64,000 bases of DNA from Actinomadura mexicana. GTDB lineage: Bacteria > Actinomycetota > Actinomycetes > Streptosporangiales > Streptosporangiaceae. Location of the stretch: the NCBI RefSeq assembly GCF_900188105.1, contig NZ_FZNP01000006.1, positions 62,001 to 126,000 of the forward strand. The letters run 5' to 3'. A program made the position numbers and the translations under genes. Position 1 is the stretch's first letter. Each line of letters opens with the position of its first letter. Shown in pieces: positions 1 to 6,638 of this stretch. Under the pieces are notes generated by a model that was not told where the DNA came from, searched no databases, and was given only the letters and a program-made list of their open reading frames with translations.

Positions 1-15
1 TGGCAGCGTTGTGGC

Positions 16-1062
16 ATGAGATGCCACATCGTGCCACCGCACATGCTGGAACGGATCGCCCGCGAAGCCGAGGACCCGGCCATACGCGGCCGGGCCCGCC
101 GTACGCTGGCGCTCACCTCCGCCCAGTTCACCGAGCGGCGGACGGCCGCGGCCGCGGCCCCCTCCCCCTCCGAGGACTTCATCCCCGACCGGACGATCAA
201 CGACGCCGAGCACCGCGAGGACCTGCCCGGCCGCACCGTGCGGGCGGAGGGAGCCCCGGCCACCGGCGACCGGGCCGCCGACCGGGCCTACGACTGGCTG
301 GGAACGACCTTCGACTTCTTCGAGGCGGCGTACCGGCGCAACTCGATCGACGGGGCGGGCCTTCCCCTGGTCTCGACCGTCCATTACGGCGACAGGTACG
401 ACAACGCTTTCTGGAACGGCGAGCAGATGGTGTACGGGGACGGCGACGGCGTCCTGTTCACCGATTTCACCGTCCCCCTGGACGTCACCGGGCACGAACT
501 CGTCCACGGCGTCACCCAGTACACCGCGAACCTGGAGTACTACGGCCAGTCCGGCGCGCTCAACGAGTCCGTGTCCGACGTGTTCGGCTCGCTCGTCAAG
601 CAATGGCATCTCGACCAGAGTGCCGACCGGGCCGACTGGCTCATCGGGCAGGGGCTGCTCGCACCGGGCGTCAACGGCGTCGCACTCCGCTCCATGAAGG
701 AGCCCGGCACCGCCTATGACGACCCGCAGCTGGGCAAGGACCCGCAGCCCGGCCACATGGACGACTATGTCGACACCTACCGCGACAATGGGGGCGTCCA
801 CATCAACTCGGGCATCCCCAACCGCGCCTTCTACCTCGTCGCCGCCGGCATCGGCGGCAACGCCTGGGAGAAGGCCGGCCGCATCTGGTACCAGACGCTC
901 ACGGGCGGCTCCCTCGCCGCCGACGTCGGCTTCGCCGGCTTCGCCGCCGCGACGGTCCAGGCCGCGACCGCGCTGTACGGAGCCGAGGCCGTCGAGACCA
1001 ACGCCGTGAACCGGGCCTGGACGGGGGTAGGCGTCTCCCTGGAGGCGAACGAAACGCAGTGA
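16..1062 (+). CDS. M4-family (protealysin-like) neutral metalloprotease
   Basis: Zinc metalloendopeptidase of the thermolysin family (M4), 348 aa. The zinc-binding motif HELVH lies at residues 160-164 and the third ligand Glu is in the NESVSD motif near residue 184. A GGVHINSGIPNRAF stretch further on matches the conserved active-site histidine loop. The N-terminus carries the short protealysin-type propeptide signature (a PPHMLERIA motif within the first 15 residues) and no Sec signal peptide. Protealysin relatives are made with a short propeptide and may act in the cytoplasm or leave by a non-classical route. The ATG at 16 is chosen because this propeptide motif starts right there. The stop codon overlaps the start of the emfourin-like inhibitor gene, so the protease and its inhibitor are translationally coupled. 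The family call is firm; location and substrate are inferred. Confidence 0.93.
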   Translation: MRCHIVPPHMLERIAREAEDPAIRGRARRTLALTSAQFTERRTAAAAAPSPSEDFIPDRTINDAEHREDLPGRTVRAEGAPATGDRAADRAYDWLGTTFDFFEAAYRRNSIDGAGLPLVSTVHYGDRYDNAFWNGEQMVYGDGDGVLFTDFTVPLDVTGHELVHGVTQYTANLEYYGQSGALNESVSDVFGSLVKQWHLDQSADRADWLIGQGLLAPGVNGVALRSMKEPGTAYDDPQLGKDPQPGHMDDYVDTYRDNGGVHINSGIPNRAFYLVAAGIGGNAWEKAGRIWYQTLTGGSLAADVGFAGFAAATVQAATALYGAEAVETNAVNRAWTGVGVSLEANETQ

Positions 1063-1310
1063 AAGTGACAGTCGTCCGCAGCGGGGGGTTTGCGGGGATC
1101 GAACGGCGCGCCGAGTCCGACAGCGCCAGCGATCCCATGCTGTCCAGGCTCGTCGGCCGCGTCGATCTGAAGAGCGTGCCGCCGCCGGGCCGAATCCCTG
1201 ACCAGTTCCTGTACGAAATCGACATCGACGGCGACCGGACCACCGTGGGCGAGGCCCAGCTCCACGGCCCCTTGCGAGAGCTGGTCCACCACGTCCTCGG
1301 ACGTCTCTGA
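1059..1310 (+). CDS. Emfourin-like protealysin inhibitor
   Basis: Small 83-aa protein starting at a GTG that overlaps the protease stop (GTGA). Proteins of this size and position, beginning with a strand like MKVTVVRSGGFAGI, are emfourins: proteinaceous inhibitors of M4 proteases first described beside protealysin in Serratia. The residues seen (an R-S-G-G-F loop near the N-terminus, a central Asp/Glu-rich part, a C-terminal amphipathic helix) fit the family. Its likely role is to hold the co-expressed protease inactive in the cytoplasm. It is followed by a strong bidirectional terminator. The call rests on position, length and N-terminal motif; inhibition itself is inferred. Confidence 0.8.
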   Translation: MKVTVVRSGGFAGIERRAESDSASDPMLSRLVGRVDLKSVPPPGRIPDQFLYEIDIDGDRTTVGEAQLHGPLRELVHHVLGRL

Positions 1311-1317
1311 CCGCTTC

Positions 1318-1357
1318 GTCTCGGGTTCAGGAACCTGGGGGGACCTGAACCCGAGAC
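1318..1357. terminator. Bidirectional terminator between emfourin gene and leuA
   Basis: A perfect 14-bp inverted repeat (arms 1318-1331 and 1344-1357, starting GTCTCGGGTTCAGG, 12-nt loop) lies between two convergent genes, 8 bp after one stop codon and 10 bp from the other. There is no long T tract, which is usual for actinobacterial terminators. Confidence 0.8.
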
Positions 1358-1367
1358 AACCGGCCGC

Positions 1368-3095
1368 TTACCTTCCCTGCGCGCGGGCCACCCGGTTGAC
1401 GGCCGACAGCATCGCCTTGAGGGACGCGGTGACGATATTGCCGTCGATGCCGACGCCCCACACCGTCGTGCCCTGCCCGTCGCCGAACCGCACGTCGCAC
1501 TCGACATAGGCGGCGGCGCGCGCGTCGCCGCCCGCGCTCATCGCGTGCTCGGCGTAGTCCAGCACCCGGACGTTGATCCCGACCGCGGCGAGCGCGTCCT
1601 CGAACGCCGAGACGGGGCCGTTGCCGACGCCCTCGATCTCGCGGATCTCGCCGTCCACGCGGACGTCGCAGCTGAGCGCGTCCTTCTCGTCCACCCGGGA
1701 CGTCGTGCGGTGCGCCAGCAGCCCGGCGCGCGGGCCGTTGGCGAGGAACTCCGCCTCGAAGATCTCCCACATGCGCTCGGCCGTGACCTCGCCGCCCGCG
1801 CTGTCGGTGTGCTCCTGCACGACCCGGGAGAACTCGATCTGGAGCCGGCGCGGCAGTTCCAGCGCGTGCTCGGTCTTCATGATGTAGGCGACGCCGCCCT
1901 TGCCGGACTGGCTGTTCACCCGGATCACGGCCTCGTACGTCCGGCCGACGTCGTGCGGGTCGATCGGCAGGTACGGGACCTCCCACCCGAACTGCTCCAC
2001 CGGCACGCCGGCGGCCTCGGCGTCGCGGCGCAGGTGGTCGAAGCCCTTGTTGATGGCGTCCTGGTGGGAGCCGGAGAACGCGGTGTAGACCAGGTCGCCG
2101 CCGTAGGGGTGCCGCTCGTGGACGGGCAGCTGGTTGCAGTACTCGACCGTCCGGCGGATCTCGTCGATGCCGGAGAAGTCGATCTGCGGGTCGACGCCCT
2201 GGGTGAACAGGTTCAGGCCGAGGGTGACCAGGCACACGTTGCCGGTACGCTCGCCGTTGCCGAACAGGCAGCCCTCGATGCGGTCGGCCCCCGCCATGTA
2301 GCCGAGCTCGGCGGCGGCGACGGCCGTCCCGCGGTCGTTGTGGGGGTGCAGCGACAGGATGACCGAGTCGCGGTAGGCCAGGTTCCGGCTCATCCACTCG
2401 ATCTGGTCGGCGTAGACGTTGGGGGTGGCCATCTCCACCGTCGCCGGCAGGTTCACGATGACCTTCCGGTCCGGCGTCGGCCTCCACACGTCGTTGACGG
2501 CGTTGCAGACCTCCACGGCGTACTCCAGCTCCGTGCCGGTGAACGACTCGGGCGAGTACTGGAAGTAGATCTCGGTGTCGCCCATGTCCTCGGCGAGCTT
2601 GGCGCACAGCTTGGCGCCCTCCACCGCGATCGCGGTGATGCCGTCCCTGTCCTGCCCGAACACCACGCGGCGCTGCAGCGTGCTGGTCGAGTTGTACAGG
2701 TGGACGATCGCCTGCCTGGCGCCGCGCACCGCCTCGAAGGTCCGCTCGATCAGCTCGGGGCGGGCCTGCGTCAGCACCTGGACGACGACGTCATCGGGGA
2801 TCCGGTCCTCCTCGATGATCTGCCGCACGAAGTCGAAGTCGGTCTGGCTGGCCGCCGGGAACCCGACCTCGATCTCCTTGTAGCCCATCCGTACCAGCAG
2901 CTCGAACATCTGGAGCTTGCGGTGGGAGTCCATCGGGTCGATCAGCGCCTGGTTGCCGTCGCGCAGGTCGACCGCGCACCATCGCGGAGCCTCGGTGATC
3001 ACCTGGTCCGGCCAGGTCCGATCGGCCGGCCTGACGGGCGCGTACGGCTTGTAACGCTGGAAGGGCATGCCGGAAGTCTGCTGTTGCGGATACAT
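1368..3095 (-). CDS. leuA: 2-isopropylmalate synthase
   Basis: First committed enzyme of leucine biosynthesis: condenses acetyl-CoA with 2-oxoisovalerate. At 575 aa it is the long actinobacterial/fungal-type LeuA. The N-terminal TIM barrel contains the metal-binding DLRDGNQAL motif near residue 45 and the HNDRG motif (SLHPHNDRGTAVA) near residue 253. The last ~130 residues form the LeuA dimer regulatory domain that binds leucine for feedback inhibition. The ATG at 3095 is preceded by a weak purine-rich site. A leucine-rich leader peptide and hairpin lie 70-145 bp upstream, so expression is probably controlled by ribosome-mediated attenuation as well as by allostery. The gene is monocistronic, ending at a strong terminator. 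Confidence 0.97.
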   Translation of the reverse strand: MYPQQQTSGMPFQRYKPYAPVRPADRTWPDQVITEAPRWCAVDLRDGNQALIDPMDSHRKLQMFELLVRMGYKEIEVGFPAASQTDFDFVRQIIEEDRIPDDVVVQVLTQARPELIERTFEAVRGARQAIVHLYNSTSTLQRRVVFGQDRDGITAIAVEGAKLCAKLAEDMGDTEIYFQYSPESFTGTELEYAVEVCNAVNDVWRPTPDRKVIVNLPATVEMATPNVYADQIEWMSRNLAYRDSVILSLHPHNDRGTAVAAAELGYMAGADRIEGCLFGNGERTGNVCLVTLGLNLFTQGVDPQIDFSGIDEIRRTVEYCNQLPVHERHPYGGDLVYTAFSGSHQDAINKGFDHLRRDAEAAGVPVEQFGWEVPYLPIDPHDVGRTYEAVIRVNSQSGKGGVAYIMKTEHALELPRRLQIEFSRVVQEHTDSAGGEVTAERMWEIFEAEFLANGPRAGLLAHRTTSRVDEKDALSCDVRVDGEIREIEGVGNGPVSAFEDALAAVGINVRVLDYAEHAMSAGGDARAAAYVECDVRFGDGQGTTVWGVGIDGNIVTASLKAMLSAVNRVARAQGR

Positions 3096-3145
3096 CCGTT
3101 GAGTCTCTCTGCTCGAACCTCGCGGCCGACGTTCACGGCGAAGCC

Positions 3146-3186
3146 CCGCAGCGAGGGAGCCGGCCTGTTACAGGTCCCCGCTGCGG
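3146..3186 (-). promoter_or_regulatory. leuA attenuation hairpin
   Basis: An 8-bp perfect stem (arms 3179-3186 and 3146-3153, CCGCAGCG with CGCTGCGG) begins inside the end of the leucine leader ORF and closes just after it. Inside the loop are smaller GGG/CCC and CCTGT/ACAGG pairings around the leader stop codon. The geometry, with one arm covered by a ribosome reading the leader, is that of a transcription or translation attenuator responding to charged tRNA-Leu. Which of the alternative folds acts as terminator cannot be decided by eye. Confidence 0.6.
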
Positions 3187-3239
3187 CCGCTAAGGAGGAG
3201 CAGCGCACGCAACACGTTCGCCAAGTTAACAGATGCCAT
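3168..3239 (-). CDS. leuA leader peptide (leucine-rich, 23 aa)
   Basis: ORF of 23 codons plus TAA, starting ATG at 3239, 72 nt ahead of the leuA start codon. It encodes a peptide with seven leucines including four in a row (VLRALLLLSGR core). The leucine codons are TTG, TTG, CTG, CTC, CTC, CTT and CTG, so it uses TTG and CTT, which are rare in this GC-rich genome. This is what a leucine-sensing attenuator needs: a ribosome starved for Leu-tRNA stalls on the run and changes folding of the hairpin at 3146-3186. No good ribosome site is visible in front of it, so the leader may be close to the mRNA 5' end. Confidence 0.75.
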   Translation of the reverse strand: MASVNLANVLRALLLLSGRSGDL

Positions 3240-3303
3240 CCGCGTTACGGAAACCGACGTCCGGATGCTGAGACGCAATGCCCGTCCCGCGGTCCCCGCC
3301 AGT

Positions 3304-4080
3304 TCAGGGGACGAGTACGGAGAGGCAGGTCACGCAGCCGTCGAGCGCCTCGAACTCGCTGATGTCGACGCTCGTGACGCGCAGCCCGTCGGACGCCAGC
3401 CGGGCGGCCGTGCGCGGCGCCGACGCCGCCATGAGGACGTGGTCGGGCCCGAGCACCACCACGTGGGCGCCCTCCGGCTCAGGGGCGACTCGCAGGCACG
3501 GCAGCACCGAGGTGTCCACCATCTCCGGAACGCCGATCAGCCCGCCGTCCGGCAGCGCGGTCATCGCCGACTTCAGGTGCAGGCAGCCGCAGACGTCCAC
3601 CGGGACGACCTTCCGCCCGCCCAGCAGGCGCGCGAGCTGGCAGATGCCCTCCTCGTTCGTCCGGGCGCCGCGCCCCACGTAGACGGTGCCGCCGACGTCC
3701 AGCACGTCCCCGCCGTCCAGCGTGCCCGGCTCCCTGATCCGCTCGACCCGCAGGCCGAGCCCGCGCGCGGCCTGCTCCGCGCCGGCGGTCTCCCCGCGGC
3801 GGCTCGGCACCCGGGACCGGCCGAGCACGGCCAGGTCGCCGCAGACGACCAGGGCGTCCTCGACGAAGACGGCGTCGGGCAGGTCGTCGGCGGAGGCGAC
3901 GGCGCGGACGCGCCACCCCGCCGCCCGCAGCGCCGCGACGTACGCCTCGTGCTGGCGCGCGGCAAGTCCCACGTCGACCGGGCGGCGGGCGGCATGGGTG
4001 ACGACGCCCTCGGCCAGGCGCGGGCCCGGCGGTCTGACCAGTGCCCTGCCCGCGGGCGCGGAACCGGCGGCGGCGTCCAT
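3304..4080 (-). CDS. ddaH: Dimethylarginine dimethylaminohydrolase (DDAH)-like
   Basis: Member of the guanidino-group modifying (pentein) superfamily, 258 aa. DDAH hydrolyses methylated arginines to citrulline and methylamines; relatives include arginine deiminase. Visible catalytic residues: substrate carboxylates in FVEDA (E74, D75), Arg140 in GARTN, His168 in CLHLKS, and the nucleophilic Cys252 in the C-terminal DGCVTCLS motif. Length matches bacterial DDAHs (~255 aa). It starts at an ATG only 1 nt after the stop of the TerB/zinc-ribbon gene, so the two are co-transcribed and probably co-translated. Substrate (methylarginine, arginine or ornithine-type ligand) cannot be fixed from sequence. 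Confidence 0.85.
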   Translation of the reverse strand: MDAAAGSAPAGRALVRPPGPRLAEGVVTHAARRPVDVGLAARQHEAYVAALRAAGWRVRAVASADDLPDAVFVEDALVVCGDLAVLGRSRVPSRRGETAGAEQAARGLGLRVERIREPGTLDGGDVLDVGGTVYVGRGARTNEEGICQLARLLGGRKVVPVDVCGCLHLKSAMTALPDGGLIGVPEMVDTSVLPCLRVAPEPEGAHVVVLGPDHVLMAASAPRTAARLASDGLRVTSVDISEFEALDGCVTCLSVLVP

Positions 4081-4081
4081 G

Positions 4082-4693
4082 TCAGCGCGCCGCCCCCTCC
4101 GTCGTCACGATGACGCCGAGCGCGTAGGCGCGGGACATGCCGAGCAGGTCCGCGATGCCGTGCAGGGCGAGCCGCTCCCCCTCGCCGAGCGGGCCGTCCG
4201 CCAGCCCGATCCGGACGGCCTGCGCGAGGAACCACTCCTTGGCCTCGACGGCGAGGTGCGCCCCGGCCCGGATGACCTCCTGCTCCAGGAACGTCCGGCG
4301 CAGCGCCAGATCGGTGTCCACGGCGTCCGCGTCGTAGTCGGGCTCGCCGTACCCGGTGACCGTCGCGACCGCGCGGGCGCGGGCCGCGGCGTCGGCCGGG
4401 TCGCCCGAGCGCAGCACCAGGGCCGCGGCGGCCCGCATGCCGGCGGCCAGGGCCTCGGCCATCTGCTGCGCGGTCGGCGTCCGCAGGGCCGACACGGGGA
4501 GGCGGGCGCGGCACGCGCGGCACTCCACGGCCTGCCCGAGGCGCCACAGCGGCACCATCGGCACGAAGAAGACCGAGAACCAGCGGCGTCCGGCGCGCCT
4601 GCGGTAGGCGCGGTCACCCCCGCACTGCGGGCAGTGGAACGTCCCCTCGCTGACCGTACGGAACACCACCGTGAGGCCAAAAACGAGCAACAC
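4082..4693 (-). CDS. Zinc-ribbon / TerB-like protein
   Basis: A 203-aa protein beginning with a hydrophobic stretch (residues 1-12). It then has two CxxC pairs (C21/C24 and C58/C61) separated by a hydrophobic W-F-F-V-P-M-V-P-L-W segment, a split zinc ribbon that may sit at the membrane. The C-terminal ~110 residues are helical and acidic and end in a DGPLGEGERLALHGIADLLGMS motif typical of TerB/DjlA-type domains, where acidic residues bind metal. TerB domains occur in tellurite-resistance and stress systems, but their function is mostly unknown. First gene of a two-gene operon with the DDAH-like enzyme; divergent from the membrane protein gene at 4795. Confidence 0.7.
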   Translation of the reverse strand: MLLVFGLTVVFRTVSEGTFHCPQCGGDRAYRRRAGRRWFSVFFVPMVPLWRLGQAVECRACRARLPVSALRTPTAQQMAEALAAGMRAAAALVLRSGDPADAAARARAVATVTGYGEPDYDADAVDTDLALRRTFLEQEVIRAGAHLAVEAKEWFLAQAVRIGLADGPLGEGERLALHGIADLLGMSRAYALGVIVTTEGAAR

Positions 4694-4782
4694 CGGCGCT
4701 CTCCTCCCATAACGGACGTCGTTCCAACCTACCGACCCGCGGGCGCCACGGTGGCGCTCCCGGACAGGGCCCGCCGTGCGTT

Positions 4783-4788
4783 TACGCT
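4783..4788 (+). promoter_or_regulatory. -10 hexamer TACGCT of a leaderless promoter
   Basis: TACGCT is followed by six bases (GGGTTC) and then the ATG at 4795, so transcription would start at or next to the start codon. No ribosome-binding site is present. The same TACGCTGGG string precedes the GTG at 12339. Confidence 0.5.
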
Positions 4789-4794
4789 GGGTTC

Positions 4795-5646
4795 ATGACC
4801 GGTGACCTGGGATCCGACGCGGGGCGCGCACGGTCGCGCCCGTCCTTCCTGCCGCCCGTCGACGGCTACCCTCCGCAGCACGACGGCCCGGCCGAGGCCG
4901 TCCCCGCGGCGCCGGCCTCTTCCCCGCGGCGGGGCGGCGCCGCCTGGGTCCTCGCTCTGATCGCCGCGGCGTCGGGCCTGCTGGTGTCGGCGTTCCTGCC
5001 GTGGGCGCGCGCCGAGGTCGTCGTCGACCTGTTCGGCCGCTCGCTGAGCCGCGACCTCGGCAGCGTCGCCGGCATCGACGCCGACGACATCGTCCTCGCC
5101 GTGCCGGTCCTCGCCGTGATCGCGATCGCGCTGGCCGCCTGGGACCTGATCGGGCGCGACGCCCGGATCGGCGCGCTCGCCGCGGTCCCCGGCATGCTCG
5201 CCCTGCTGGTGTGCGGGATCTTCGTGCTGCGGCTCGGCCATGTCCGCGACGAGCTGCCCCAGACCGGCCTGGACCTCGGCTACCAGATCACCGTCCGGTT
5301 CGGCTGGTACCTCACGGTCGTCGCGGCGCTGCTCGTGGTCGGCTTCAGCCTCGCCCGCCCCGTCAGCGACAAGGTCTCGAAGTCGCAGCGGCAACCGGAC
5401 CAGGACCACCCGCACCACGCCTACACGGACCACGCCTACACGGACCGGCAGTACCCGACCGGCGAGTACCCGACCGGCGAGTACCCGACCGGCGAGTACG
5501 CCGCCTGGCCGTCGGAGGACCAGGCGTGGGGACGCCAGGCCCTCCCGCACGAGGACGCCCCGCCCTCCGAGAACGATCCGAAGAGGAACTCCGGCGGGAC
5601 GCCCCAGGCCACCAGGCAGGATCCGGAGGACGCCGGTCAGTCGTAG
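4795..5646 (+). CDS. Four-helix membrane protein with repetitive hydrophilic tail
   Basis: 283 aa. An N-terminal proline-rich cytoplasmic segment (~40 residues) is followed by about four transmembrane helices (approximately residues 42-65, 95-117, 122-145 and 172-195). The remaining ~85 residues are hydrophilic, with two HAYTD and three YPTGE repeats and many acidic residues. I do not recognise a family; many actinomycetes have similar four-helix proteins with disordered tails of unknown function. It is transcribed divergently from the TerB-like gene, probably leaderless. Its last 10 bp overlap the convergent era gene. Confidence 0.7.
   Translation: MTGDLGSDAGRARSRPSFLPPVDGYPPQHDGPAEAVPAAPASSPRRGGAAWVLALIAAASGLLVSAFLPWARAEVVVDLFGRSLSRDLGSVAGIDADDIVLAVPVLAVIAIALAAWDLIGRDARIGALAAVPGMLALLVCGIFVLRLGHVRDELPQTGLDLGYQITVRFGWYLTVVAALLVVGFSLARPVSDKVSKSQRQPDQDHPHHAYTDHAYTDRQYPTGEYPTGEYPTGEYAAWPSEDQAWGRQALPHEDAPPSENDPKRNSGGTPQATRQDPEDAGQS
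5416..5496 (+). repeat. In-frame 15-bp tandem repeats
   Basis: Two exact copies of a 15-bp unit encoding HAYTD (5416-5430, 5431-5445) are followed, after two codons, by three exact copies of a second 15-bp unit, TACCCGACCGGCGAG (5452-5496), encoding YPTGE. Exact nucleotide identity suggests recent slippage, so copy number may vary between strains. Confidence 0.9.
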
Positions 5647-6533
5647 AAGCCGAGCCGGCGGAGCTGCTTGGGGTCGCGCTGCCAGTCCTTGAGGACGCTC
5701 ACGCGCAGGTCGAGGAACACCTTCGTGCCGAGCAGCGCCTCGATCTGCCGGCGCGCCGCCGCGCCGACCTCCCGCAGCCGCGAGCCCTTGTGCCCGATGA
5801 TGATCCCCTTCTGGCTGGACCGCTCGACGAACAGGTGCGCGTAGACGTCGACGAGGTCGTCGCGCCCCTCGCGGGGCGCCATCTCGTCCACGACGACGGC
5901 GATCGAGTGGGGAAGCTCGTCCCGGACGCCCTCCAGCGCCGCCTCGCGGATCAGCTCGCCGACGAGGACCTGCTCGGGCTCGTCGGTGAGATCGCCCTCG
6001 GGGTAGAGCGGCATGCCCTCCGGCAGGTGGGAGATCAGCAGATCGCCGACGAGGTCGACCTGGAAGCCGTTCTCGGCGGAGCACGGCACGATGTCGGCGA
6101 ACTCCCCGAGCCGCCCGACCGCCAGGAGCTGCTCGGCGACCTGCTGGGGCGCGGCCAGGTCGGTCTTGGTGACGATCGCGACCACGGGCGTCTTCTTCAC
6201 GCCCGCCAGCTCCCTGGCGATGTACTTGTCGCCGGGCCCGACCGGCTGGTCGGCCGGAACGCAGAACCCGATCACGTCCACCTCGGTCAGCGTGGACCGC
6301 ACGAGGCTGTCGAGCCGCTCCCCGAGCAGCGTCCGGGGCTTGTGCAGGCCGGGGGTGTCGACCACGACGAGCTGCGCGTCAGGACGGTGCACGATCCCCC
6401 GGATGGCCCGCCGCGTCGTCTGCGGACGGCTGCTGGTGATCGCCACCTTCGTCCCGACCAGCGCGTTCATCAGCGTCGACTTGCCCACATTGGGCCGCCC
6501 GATGAAGCAGGCGAAACCGGAACGGGTCTCCAT
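5637..6533 (-). CDS. era: GTPase Era (16S rRNA/30S maturation)
   Basis: Essential GTPase that binds the 3' end of 16S rRNA during 30S assembly. 298 aa from the ATG at 6533, which is preceded by a GAGGGAG ribosome site; an upstream in-frame start would add 15 unlikely residues. Motifs: G1 GRPNVGKST near residue 10, G3 DTPG, G4 TKTD, and a C-terminal KH domain with GHKGSRLREVG. The extreme C-terminus ends in WQRDPKQLRRLGFYD, as in other Era proteins. In many actinomycetes era follows the corC-CDA block; here a SARP regulator and MMPL exporter lie in between. Its 3' end overlaps the convergent membrane protein gene by 10 bp. Confidence 0.97.
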   Translation of the reverse strand: METRSGFACFIGRPNVGKSTLMNALVGTKVAITSSRPQTTRRAIRGIVHRPDAQLVVVDTPGLHKPRTLLGERLDSLVRSTLTEVDVIGFCVPADQPVGPGDKYIARELAGVKKTPVVAIVTKTDLAAPQQVAEQLLAVGRLGEFADIVPCSAENGFQVDLVGDLLISHLPEGMPLYPEGDLTDEPEQVLVGELIREAALEGVRDELPHSIAVVVDEMAPREGRDDLVDVYAHLFVERSSQKGIIIGHKGSRLREVGAAARRQIEALLGTKVFLDLRVSVLKDWQRDPKQLRRLGFYD

Positions 6534-6638
6534 GGCAGTGTCTCCCTCGGGCCTGGCGGCCCTTTGAACATCGGGCACTGCGGGCGGTCGCCGTCGAAAG
6601 GTCAGCGTCGCGTCATTCTAGTCGGGCTCGAAGGGCGG

